Assembly (NCBI GenBank): GCA_023408315.1
Contig: JAEYKI010000016.1
Location: forward strand, 1 to 35,716
DNA length: 35,716 bases
Direction: 5' to 3'
Source: Bacillota bacterium
GTDB lineage: Bacteria; Bacillota; Clostridia; Christensenellales; Christensenellaceae
Made by a program: the position numbers and the translations under genes. Shown here piece after piece: positions 29,460-35,716 of the stretch. Numbering within the stretch: position 1 is the first letter of the stretch; each line of letters starts with the position of its first letter. The notes below the pieces were generated by a model. It searched no databases. It was not told where the DNA came from and was given only the letters and a program-made list of their open reading frames with translations.

Positions 29460-29497
29460 AGCGCTTTGGCAGAATGATTTGCCGGGCGCTTTTTTTG
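29460..29497 (+). terminator. Rho-independent terminator of the kinase gene
   Basis: AGCGC/GCGCT outer stem with an inner GGCA/TTGCC stem, followed by seven T. Confidence 0.75.
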
Positions 29498-29575
29498 TTC
29501 TTTTTTTTTCAAATAATTTCCGGAGGTTTTGCAGAAAATAGATTGCACAATAAAGGAAAGGCATGGATTGGTTGA

Positions 29576-30234
29576 TTGAATAACAGGCACAGGCTGATGA
29601 TTGGCTGCGTTGCCGCGGCCGGGCTGCTGCTGGGCATTGCAGCCTTTGCGCACGCAAGGGCGGAAGCATCGGGTTATGGGGCGCTCAGGGATGCGGCCGT
29701 TTATACGCTGGCCGCGCGCGGCGTTACGGTTGCGGCGGATTTTACGGTAACAAAGAACGGGCAAAAAATGCAGGGCTCCGCGGTTTGGAAGCCTGGCGCG
29801 CGCGTGGAGGCGCAAAACGCCTATTCCGGAGAACCCGATGCGCTGGTTTTTGTGGATTCCTCCGCCTCCTCCTCATTGCTGGTGGTGTGCGGCGCGGCGG
29901 CAGCCGCGCTTGCGGGCGGCATGCGTACAGGGCAGGACGGCCTGGTAACGCTGGACCTGCGGGGGGAGGAAATACCCCGGGGCGCGGCGGCGGCCATTGC
30001 GCAGGCAGCGGCAGGCATGCGGCAGGGCCTGCTGGAAAACGTGCGGGAGCCGGATAAAACGCTTCTGGCCGCGCTGGAGGCGATATCCGGCATAGGCGGC
30101 ATGGATTGCAGTCCCTGCATATGGAAGCGGACATAACGGGCGGGGCACTCAGAAGCATTGCCTTTGCGGCGTCCGCCGCGCTGGAGGCGCATACGCTGGA
30201 GGTGCGAATGGACGCGCGCGTGCAGGCTGGATAA
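29576..30234 (+). pseudogene. Exported alanine-rich protein, apparently frameshifted
   Basis: The frame from 29576 gives a signal-anchor (LMIGCVAAAGLLLGIAAFAH), then a domain with Y-G-A-L-R-D-A-A-V-Y-T-L-A, and stays convincing up to L-E-A-I-S-G-I-G-G-M-D near 30109; it then stops at 30136. The next frame reads on as L-Q-S-L-H-M-E-A-D-I-T-G-G-A-L and finishes H-T-L-E-V-R-M-D-A-R-V-Q-A-G at 30234. One missing T near 30110-30112 (GATTGCAG) would explain it. The start is poor as well: the only good ribosome binding site (AAAGGAAAGG) serves an ATG at 29562 whose frame ends after six codons. Two lesions, or a sequencing error plus an odd start. No function assigned. Confidence 0.55.
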
Positions 30235-30360
30235 GACGGCGTCTTAATGCCCTCACGCAGTTTTTATATAAAAAACAGATAAACAACAGCCCGCCGTCAC
30301 ATTTGCGGGGTATGATTAACCTGTGAACAAGACAAGGGAGCAGCGTATAGGGAGAATCAA

Positions 30361-31725
30361 ATGGAGCATAAAATACTTACCCGGATAACGGCATGCCTCA
30401 TAGCGGCCCTCAGCGTAATGGTAACTGTGGCGTGCAGCGGCGCATTAACGCAAGGGACGGCGGGCGCATCTTCCACCGCGGCGGCATCCGGGCAAACCGC
30501 AGCGGCGCAGCCTCAGAGCGGGGAGAGCGCACAGGCAGGCGGAGCCGGGCTGTACAACCTGAGCGGGGGTTCCGCTTCCAAAACCGGCGAAACGCTGAAC
30601 GCCACGGAAGACGACCAATCCGCGGTGCTTGTTACGGGTGATTCGCTGCTCACCATGAGCGGCATGAAGATCACCACCATCGGCAACACATCCTCCATGG
30701 ATTCCAGCAGCTTTTACGGGCTGAACGCGGCGGTGCTTGCAAAAGCGGGCAGCGAGATCAGCCTGGCAGATTCCACGGTGGAAACCACCGGCACAGGTGC
30801 AAACGGCGTGTTTGCGGCGGGGGAGAACGCAAGGGTCAAGCTGAGCAATGTAACCATTCAATGCAAAGCCACGGGCGCGCACGGCGTGGACGCCACGCTG
30901 GGCGGAACGCTTACTCTGGAAAACGTGAATATCACCACGGCCGGGGACGGCGCGGCGGCCGCCATAGCGACGGACCGCGGCGGCGGAACCATTACGGTAA
31001 CGGGCGGCACAGTTTTAACAACCGGCGCAAAATCGCCTGCCATCTATTCCACAGGAAGCATAACGGCAACGGGCGCTGCCATGAAGGCAACGGGCAGCGA
31101 GGCGGTTGTGATAGAAGGCAAAAACAGCGTAACGCTGGCGGACTGCACAATGGAGGGCGGCAAAAACTACGGCGTGCTTATTTACCAGAGCATGTCCGGG
31201 GACGCGGACGTGGGCAGCGGCTCGTTTACCATGGCGGGGGGCATTCTTACGGCGGCGGAAGGCCCGCTGTTCTACTCCACAAACACAACGGCAGTGATCA
31301 GCCTTAAAAACGTTGCCCTGAGCGGAACGGGCGTTCTGCTAAAAGCGGGAGCGGACCAGTGGGGGCAGAGCGGGGCAAACGGATCGCAGGTCTGGTTTAC
31401 CGCGGATACGCAGAAGCTTTTGGGAGACGTGGTTCTGGACAACATCAGCACGGCGGATATCACCCTTGTAAACGGCTCCAGCCTGAATGGCGCAATCAAC
31501 AGCGCGAACACGGCCAAATCGGTTACAATCACGCTGGATAAAACAAGCGCGTGGAACGTAACGGAAGACTCGTACGTCAACGCCGTCACAGACGCGGACG
31601 GCACGCTTTCCAACATTACGGGCAGCGCAACGGTGTATTACGACAGCACGAACGACGCGAATGCATGGCTGGGCGGCAAAACATTCGCCCTGGCGGGGGG
31701 CGGAGAGCTCCGGCCGATGCAGTAG
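30361..31725 (+). CDS. Beta-helix lipoprotein
   Basis: The 454-residue protein follows GGGAG. A signal peptide ends at T-V-A-C, a lipobox with Cys25. A Ser/Ala/Gln-rich spacer (26-65) leads to a long region of short beta repeats of 20-25 residues: VLVTGDSLLTMSGMKITTIG, GSEISLADSTVETTGTGANG, VKLSNVTIQCKATGAHGVDA, LTLENVNITTAGDG, and similar to the end. This is the pattern of right-handed parallel beta-helix surface proteins of gut Firmicutes. It should be lipid-anchored on the outer membrane face, perhaps for adhesion or glycan contact. Specific role unknown. Confidence 0.75.
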   Translation: MEHKILTRITACLIAALSVMVTVACSGALTQGTAGASSTAAASGQTAAAQPQSGESAQAGGAGLYNLSGGSASKTGETLNATEDDQSAVLVTGDSLLTMSGMKITTIGNTSSMDSSSFYGLNAAVLAKAGSEISLADSTVETTGTGANGVFAAGENARVKLSNVTIQCKATGAHGVDATLGGTLTLENVNITTAGDGAAAAIATDRGGGTITVTGGTVLTTGAKSPAIYSTGSITATGAAMKATGSEAVVIEGKNSVTLADCTMEGGKNYGVLIYQSMSGDADVGSGSFTMAGGILTAAEGPLFYSTNTTAVISLKNVALSGTGVLLKAGADQWGQSGANGSQVWFTADTQKLLGDVVLDNISTADITLVNGSSLNGAINSANTAKSVTITLDKTSAWNVTEDSYVNAVTDADGTLSNITGSATVYYDSTNDANAWLGGKTFALAGGGELRPMQ

Positions 31726-31751
31726 GGCTTTTTCATAAATTTCCTCCTTTT

Positions 31752-31789
31752 ACATAAGAAAGGGCTCTTGCAGGAGCCCTTTCTTATGT
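31752..31789. terminator. Strong hairpin after the beta-helix lipoprotein gene
   Basis: ACATAAGAAAGGGCTC and its exact complement form a 16-bp stem with loop TTGCAG. The T-run is within the arm rather than after it, but position and strength fit a terminator. Confidence 0.65.
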
Positions 31790-31973
31790 GCCGGGGAGTT
31801 TTTGCGGGCCTGCGTGAAAAATTGCATTCCCCAAAATCTATGCCGGGAGCGGCGGACGCAGCGCGCCGCAAATATAAAATGGGCGCACAAACAGGGTGAA
31901 CCCGCATGATTGTTTTTTAAGCGAATTACAAACGCCGCGGCGGCATACAATGAACCATACGGGGGATTTGCGA

Positions 31974-32903
31974 ATGGAAAGCAGGACAGGCAAGTTCAGG
32001 GAGGCGCTGATTCGGGGCGGAAGGCACAAAAAAACAGGTCCGGCGGGCAATACAAGCACCTGGTTTTCGGTTGTTTTTATTGCTATATTTGCCATATGCG
32101 CAACGGCCTACGGCGGCTATGTGGAGCAGGCCGCGCAGCCGGAAACAAAAATAGGGCCCATCAGCATCGGACTGGAGAGGCAGCGTGAAACAGAATACGG
32201 CATCACGCTGGAGGCCATAGCCAATTACAACAAAATTGATCCTTCCATAATGGATCCGGCAACCCTGGAAGCAAACGAGCAGGCCAAGTATGAGTTTATG
32301 TCTTTAAAATGGGTGGATGGAGTTACGGCAGGCGAGCTTGCCAAAATGATGGAAGGCAGGGGCGTGCTGGAAGGCCACGCGCAGGATTTTTTGGACGCGG
32401 CGCGCGCGTACGATATCAACCCCGTGTATCTGGTTGCGCATGCGCGGCTGGAAAGCGGCAACGGTACTTCCGAGCTTTCCTGCGGCGTATATGTAAAGGC
32501 GGGAACATATGAAGATTCAAACGGGCACGATTATACCATAGAGAAATCCAGCGTTTATTATAACCTGTTTGGTATACGCGCATACGACGCAAACCCGGTG
32601 CACGACGGCTCCGTATACGCGGCGGGCCAGAAGTGGGATACGGTGGCGGCGGCCATCCGGGGCGGCGCGCAGTGGATATCGGACAATTACGTAAACCGTT
32701 CCCAGGCTGTATCCGGCAGCCACGACCAGGACACCCTGTACCAGATGCGGTTTGACCCGCAGGGCTGGGCCACAAAAAAAAGCGGCCACCAGTACGCGAC
32801 GGACCAGAAATGGGCTGCCAGCATAGCGCGCATTATCTCGGAATATTCGTCCGCGTTTGAGGATTCGCCCCTTGTGTACGATATACCCGCTTTTGCGGGC
32901 TAA
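31974..32903 (+). CDS. Membrane-anchored endo-beta-N-acetylglucosaminidase (GH73 type)
   Basis: The start at 31974 has GGGGGA seven bases upstream; in-frame starts further up lack one. The 309-residue protein has a positive N-terminus and one membrane segment (WFSVVFIAIFAICATAYGGY), then a helical spacer, and from about residue 135 the glucosaminidase domain: GHAQDFLDAARAYDINPVYL, then HARLESGNGTSEL with the probable catalytic glutamate, and YYNLFGIRAYDANPVHDGS, a hallmark of the fold. It should cut between N-acetylglucosamine and muramic acid in the wall, as LytD-type autolysins do. It lacks wall-binding repeats; the membrane anchor places it at the inner wall face. Confidence 0.88.
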   Translation: MESRTGKFREALIRGGRHKKTGPAGNTSTWFSVVFIAIFAICATAYGGYVEQAAQPETKIGPISIGLERQRETEYGITLEAIANYNKIDPSIMDPATLEANEQAKYEFMSLKWVDGVTAGELAKMMEGRGVLEGHAQDFLDAARAYDINPVYLVAHARLESGNGTSELSCGVYVKAGTYEDSNGHDYTIEKSSVYYNLFGIRAYDANPVHDGSVYAAGQKWDTVAAAIRGGAQWISDNYVNRSQAVSGSHDQDTLYQMRFDPQGWATKKSGHQYATDQKWAASIARIISEYSSAFEDSPLVYDIPAFAG

Positions 32904-32904
32904 C

Positions 32905-32927
32905 GCCGGTTGGCGCCGGCTGTTTTG
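32905..32927 (+). terminator. Possible terminator after the glucosaminidase gene
   Basis: GCCGG and CCGGC with a five-to-six base turn, followed by TGTTTTG, in the 24 bases between two convergent genes. Weak. Confidence 0.35.
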
Positions 32928-34118
32928 TTAAGATACCGGAACATATCCCGTTTGGCCAATTAAGTACTGGCCCTGGGGAGAGAGCGCCCAGTCAACCAGG
33001 CGCGTTGTGTTCTGCGTTTCGCGGCCTTCCACCGTTACGGCGTAAAACTGGGACGTCAGGGGATATGTGCCGTCCGCAATGGTCTGTTTGTCCGGCAGGA
33101 CGCCGTTCAGGGCAAGCAGCTTGATCTGGTTGTTTTTTACCATCTCCGTGGAATAAAACCGGAACGAATAGCCAATGGCGTTGGGATAATTTTTATAATC
33201 CGCAACCTGGCGGATAATGCCGCCCATGCCGTCCACCACGTCTTCATTGGGCGCTTTCATCAGCGTTTTGCCCTTCATCAGCTTTAAAAGGGCGGTTTGG
33301 CTGCCGCTTCCTTCGTCCCGCTGAAAGGCGCGTATTTCCTGGCTTGGCCCGCCCAGGGCGGACCAGTTTGTAACGTCTCCGCTGTATATGGACTGTACCT
33401 GCTCAACAGAAAGCGTGTCCACGGGGTTTTGCGCGCTTACAAAAAATACAAACGCTTCTTTTCCTATGGGTGTGAGTTTGAATTGCACGCCCTTTTTTTG
33501 CGCGTCCGCCAGTTGCGCGTCGGAAGGCCCGGCCACAAAGATAACGTCGCAGTTCCCCAAAATCAGGCTGGCATAAGCGTCCGGGGTGCCGGAGCACTTA
33601 AGCGCGCTTTCATAAGGATCGTAATTCCCGGCGGGGTACGCCGCACCTGCAAAAGCCGCCGCAACAGGGTAGAGGGCTGTTGCGCAGTCTATGCGGGGCA
33701 GGTCGCCGCTCAGCGCAAGAGCAGAGGGTTCGTTTAATTGCACAGCCTGGGAATCCGCCCGGTGGGGCTGGTATTTGGCAATCAGGGCGTGGTTGTCCAG
33801 CTCGCTTAGCGTGGGCAGGGAACCCTCGTATATTTTTGGCGCGGCGTAAACAAAGGATGCGGCAATGGCCCCGCAGCAAATGTATACGCCAATACGCCAT
33901 ACCTTTTTGGGCAGGCGTTTTTTATAGATCAGCCAGATTAAAAAAGCAACTCCAACAGCATAGCAAACGCCTATTATATTTTGAATGGCGGGGTTTATGC
34001 CTGAGAACAGCAAAAACAGTAAAAGCACAAAGGCCAGAACCAAGGCGGAGATTGCCACCGCCACCGTTAAAACTATTTCAAAGGCAATGGATTTTTTTTG
34101 CATTCCTTTATTCCTCAT
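32928..34118 (-). CDS. PstS-like substrate-binding protein with N-terminal membrane segments
   Basis: The 396-residue protein has three membrane helices in the first 100 residues (IVLTVAVAISALVLAFVLLL, then IIGVCYAVGVAFLIWLIY, then IGVYICCGAIAASFVYA) and an extracytoplasmic domain. That domain has the fold marks of phosphate-type binding proteins: R-I-D-C-A-T-A-L-Y-P at the start, GNCDVIFVAGPSDAQ, VQSIYSGDVTNWSALGG and RDEGSGSQTALLKLM, which is the phosphate-binding motif of PstS. No permease or ATPase is beside it, so it is not a normal ABC transport operon; a sensing role is possible. The start overlaps the gene upstream by 11 bases, so the two are coupled. Confidence 0.8.
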   Translation of the reverse strand: MRNKGMQKKSIAFEIVLTVAVAISALVLAFVLLLFLLFSGINPAIQNIIGVCYAVGVAFLIWLIYKKRLPKKVWRIGVYICCGAIAASFVYAAPKIYEGSLPTLSELDNHALIAKYQPHRADSQAVQLNEPSALALSGDLPRIDCATALYPVAAAFAGAAYPAGNYDPYESALKCSGTPDAYASLILGNCDVIFVAGPSDAQLADAQKKGVQFKLTPIGKEAFVFFVSAQNPVDTLSVEQVQSIYSGDVTNWSALGGPSQEIRAFQRDEGSGSQTALLKLMKGKTLMKAPNEDVVDGMGGIIRQVADYKNYPNAIGYSFRFYSTEMVKNNQIKLLALNGVLPDKQTIADGTYPLTSQFYAVTVEGRETQNTTRLVDWALSPQGQYLIGQTGYVPVS

Positions 34119-34653
34119 CGTCTTTTTCCGCGCTGCCGGAAATCTTCCATTTGCCTTTCTCGTCCCGGTATACAGACATTTCTTTCAGGCCGTTCTGCCT
34201 GGCTTTTAGGCAAAGCCCTTCCAGTTTGGGGAGCAGGCCGCAAAAGCATTCCTCGTCCGCGTCCAGGGAAAGAAACAGTTCCGTATTCTGGTGCGCGTCC
34301 TTAAAATCAAAGTCCAAGGGTATGCAAACGTCCGGGCCGGAAAGCTCGCCGCGCCGCGCCGCCAGCACGGGCTGTATTTTTCTTTCAAAGTAACGCACCA
34401 GGTCTGCCGCCAGCATGTTCACGCTTTTAGGTTCCAGGGGGTTTGCCGCCGCAATGGTTGCGCTCAGGGCAATATCGCCGGAGCTTGCCCGGCCGGGCAG
34501 CCTGGCTATTTTGCCAAATACGGTGTATGCGTCCAGGCAGGCGTATTCTTCCGCCTCCCTTTCGTTCAGCATAAAATCGTCCAGGTCCGCGCCCGTATAC
34601 AGGCCGTAGCTTAAAAATATCTCAAGGGATATGTATCCGTCAAACTGTTCCAT
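34108..34653 (-). CDS. Acidic protein of unknown function, coupled to the PstS-like gene
   Basis: The 181-residue protein begins after GCGGAGG. No signal peptide, no membrane segment, strongly acidic, with a charged KDDEE end. The middle has L-A-R-L-P-G-R-A-S-S-G-D-I and N-P-L-E-P-K-S-V-N-M-L-A-A-D-L-V-R-Y-F helix, then A-H-Q-N-T-E-L-F-L-S-L-D. I do not recognise the family. First gene of a two-gene minus-strand operon with the binding protein. Confidence 0.6.
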   Translation of the reverse strand: MEQFDGYISLEIFLSYGLYTGADLDDFMLNEREAEEYACLDAYTVFGKIARLPGRASSGDIALSATIAAANPLEPKSVNMLAADLVRYFERKIQPVLAARRGELSGPDVCIPLDFDFKDAHQNTELFLSLDADEECFCGLLPKLEGLCLKARQNGLKEMSVYRDEKGKWKISGSAEKDDEE

Positions 34654-34711
34654 GTGTTCCTCCGCTTACAGGTTTGTTTTATTGTAACATAAAAGGGGAG
34701 GGAGTGCATAC

Positions 34712-34737
34712 CAAAACAGGCCCCGGTTTTAACGGAG
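34712..34737 (-). terminator. Minus-strand terminator, similar to the one at 35214
   Basis: On the minus strand GGCTCCG pairs with CGGGGCC across TTAAAA, followed by TGTTTT. No complete gene lies upstream of it, only the tRNA-remnant region. Confidence 0.45.
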
Positions 34738-34814
34738 CCCGCAATGCTTTTCATTTTTAACAATTGGCTTTTTTTATTATAGCCAATATCCGCGGAAAAT
34801 GCACACCCGGGGCG

Positions 34815-34845
34815 TGAGGAACTGAACCTGCGACCCGCTTCGCTG
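34815..34845 (-). other. Degenerate tRNA 3'-end remnant
   Basis: Plus-strand AGGAACTGAACCTGCGACC is the complement of a T-arm (GGTCGCAGGTTCAGTTCCT) and matches the remnant at 35055-35075 with one change. The T-stem no longer pairs fully, so no working tRNA is encoded. The 165 bases to its right hold small dyads (GAACCCTTCGGGTTC, CCGCCGCTGGCGGCGG) but no gene. Confidence 0.5.
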
Positions 34846-35008
34846 TGGTTTCATACTTCGCGTAAGCTTTTTTTGAGGCTGGCGCTCACATTCGTCTCGC
34901 GCTCAGCGAACTTTCGCCTCCCTGCATCCGCCGCTGGCGGCGGTCGGCTCCGTTCCCTTGAACCCTTCGGGTTCAATCGGTCATAAATTCATTTCTATAA
35001 TACAAGTT

Positions 35009-35044
35009 AAAAAGAATCCACCCGCAAACGAGTGGATTCTTTTT
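35009..35044 (-). terminator. Terminator of the tRNA remnant
   Basis: AAAAAGAATCCAC and GTGGATTCTTTTT form a long stem with loop around CCGCAAACGA; on the minus strand it ends in TTTTT, directly after the CCA of the tRNA fragment. Confidence 0.7.
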
Positions 35045-35096
35045 GGTCTGGGTGACAGGAATTGAACCTGCGACCTCTTGAACCCCATTGGACAAG
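35044..35096 (-). other. 3' half of a tRNA gene, likely attachment-site scar
   Basis: Read on the minus strand: TCAAG anticodon-stem arm, AGGTC variable loop, a T-arm GCAGG-TTCAATT-CCTGT, acceptor strand CACCCAG, discriminator A, encoded CCA. The matching 5' acceptor (CTGGGTG) and a D-arm are missing, and the anticodon stem is interrupted (CTTG-TCC-A). If the loop is ATGGGGT the anticodon would be GGG (Pro), but this is uncertain. Elements that integrate into tRNA genes leave 3' halves of this kind. Confidence 0.55.
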
Positions 35097-35182
35097 CGCA
35101 TCAGACACAATGGCACAAAACTGCAACAAACAGGGCTTTTTTGGACTGGCAATTCTATTCAATATGGTTTAATGACAGGCTT

Positions 35183-35204
35183 ATTACAGTCAAAATTACA
35201 GTCA
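35183..35204. repeat. Two 10-bp direct repeats next to the tRNA remnant
   Basis: ATTACAGTCA, AA, ATTACAGTCA, exact. Paired short direct repeats beside an attachment core resemble arm-type sites of tyrosine integrases. No integrase is in the window. Confidence 0.55.
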
Positions 35205-35213
35205 GGCCGCAGC

Positions 35214-35240
35214 CTAAAAAATAGACCCCGGATTTGCCGG
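35214..35240 (-). terminator. Terminator of the Ig-like surface protein gene
   Basis: On the minus strand GGCTCCGG and CCGGGGTC form a stem with U-G pairs around CAAAT, followed by TATTTTTT. Confidence 0.6.
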
Positions 35241-35260
35241 AGCCCGCTGAACAATTATTT

Positions 35261-35716
35261 TTATTTCTTCAATTTTTTCTTTTTGTAGGCTACGATCAAA
35301 AGCGCCGCAGCCGTGCATCCGGCCAGGATCACCACCAGACAGACGATCCAGACGGTTCCACCGTTTTGCACCGCGGCCGCAGGAGTTGCGACCTGCGCTA
35401 CAGCCGCCACAGCCGAGGGCGAAGCGGTCCCCGAAGCCGAAGGTGTTGGCGTTGCCATTGCTGTGGGAGACGGCGTTGGCGTTACCGTTGAAGTTGCCGT
35501 TGGCGCGGGAGTTTCTGTGGGTGTTGCCGTGGGAGCGGGCTGCGGGTCTATGGTCAGCGCTATAGTAGCGTCCGCCCAACCGACTGTGTAATGCAGCGTG
35601 GTATTTCCGGCTTTCAGACCGGTCACCGTGGCGGCGCCATCCGCGTTTTGCGTTAGCTTTACCATATTTTTATCGTAATACCATGTGCCGCCCTTGATTG
35701 CAGGTGTCAGTACGGT
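35261..35716 (-). CDS. C-terminal part of an Ig-like surface protein with membrane anchor, 5' end outside window
   Basis: The frame is open to the right edge; the ATG at 35665 is internal. The first visible residues form the end of a BIG2/Ig-like domain (VTGLKAGNTTLHYTVGWADA). A Thr/Pro/Ala-rich stretch follows (repeats of PTATPTETPAPTATSTVTPT type), then an Ala/Val linker, one membrane helix (VWIVCLVVILAGCTAAALLI) and a KKKKLKK tail. No LPxTG motif is seen, so it is membrane-held rather than sortase-linked. The linker would span the wall to display the Ig domains. Confidence 0.75.
   Translation of the reverse strand, partial: TVLTPAIKGGTWYYDKNMVKLTQNADGAATVTGLKAGNTTLHYTVGWADATIALTIDPQPAPTATPTETPAPTATSTVTPTPSPTAMATPTPSASGTASPSAVAAVAQVATPAAAVQNGGTVWIVCLVVILAGCTAAALLIVAYKKKKLKK

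Noticed and set aside
34834..35000. Possible complete tRNA gene between the two T-arm remnants
   Set aside because: I could not form a D-arm or an acceptor stem; the dyads present are short palindromes unrelated to a cloverleaf.
1..35716. CRISPR array or rRNA genes
   Set aside because: No regularly spaced direct repeats and no conserved rRNA stretches were seen on either strand.

Overview
The window reads as chromosomal DNA of a low-to-mid GC Firmicute, most likely a gut-type clostridium. The signs are strong AGGAGG-type ribosome binding sites on nearly every gene, Gram-positive phage lysis genes (amidase-SH3, LC3-like holin), a NodB-type peptidoglycan deacetylase, a GH73-type glucosaminidase and several DUF2935-type proteins. 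I cannot place it below class.

Layout. 1-960: AT-rich C-terminal end of a TNT-domain (NAD glycohydrolase) toxin with an Imm63-like immunity gene. 1026-4027 (minus): two paralogous membrane diguanylate cyclases, each behind the same promoter layout, and a Pepco-like small protein. 4040-5480: an AT-rich control region. It has three copies of a promoter module in which an extended -10 lies between two TTACG-N6-CGTAA-type dyads, plus a peptidoglycan-binding mini-protein gene that looks frameshifted at A7 and a 59-aa lipoprotein gene. 5565-17460 (plus): a compact short-tailed (podovirus-like) phage cassette. Its order is small membrane protein, portal, zinc-ribbon protein, scaffold, major capsid with an Ig-like tail, connector, nozzle-like protein, fibre genes, coiled-coil virion protein, amidase, accessory membrane protein and holin. 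No terminase, integrase, repressor or replication gene is visible anywhere in the window. The cassette is therefore a remnant, a satellite, or a domesticated particle locus.

17590-19763 (minus): exported NodB deacetylase and transglutaminase-like protein. 19881-26727: the most unusual part, seven diverged paralogues of one helical-bundle family (DUF2935-like) side by side in mixed orientations. All seven lack the histidines I expect at the metal-binding positions of the family, but all keep two C-terminal cysteines, the second in a C-N/D-P motif. 22353-22803 between them holds a possible small RNA, and 22804 encodes a DUF1801-like protein.

26787-34653: ordinary host genes. These are alanine dehydrogenase, a small unknown protein, cytidylate-kinase-like protein, a frameshifted exported protein, a beta-helix lipoprotein, a membrane-anchored glucosaminidase, a PstS-like binding protein with its own membrane segments, and an unknown protein. 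34700-35235 holds two tRNA 3'-end remnants with a terminator and two 10-bp direct repeats, which look like an attachment-site scar. 35261-35716 is the C-terminal part of an Ig-like wall/membrane protein running off the window.

A family of long AAAAGAAAA-type palindromes sits between phage genes (5504, 7939, 8811, 10179, 17468) and between host genes (26731). It links the phage cassette to its host chromosome.
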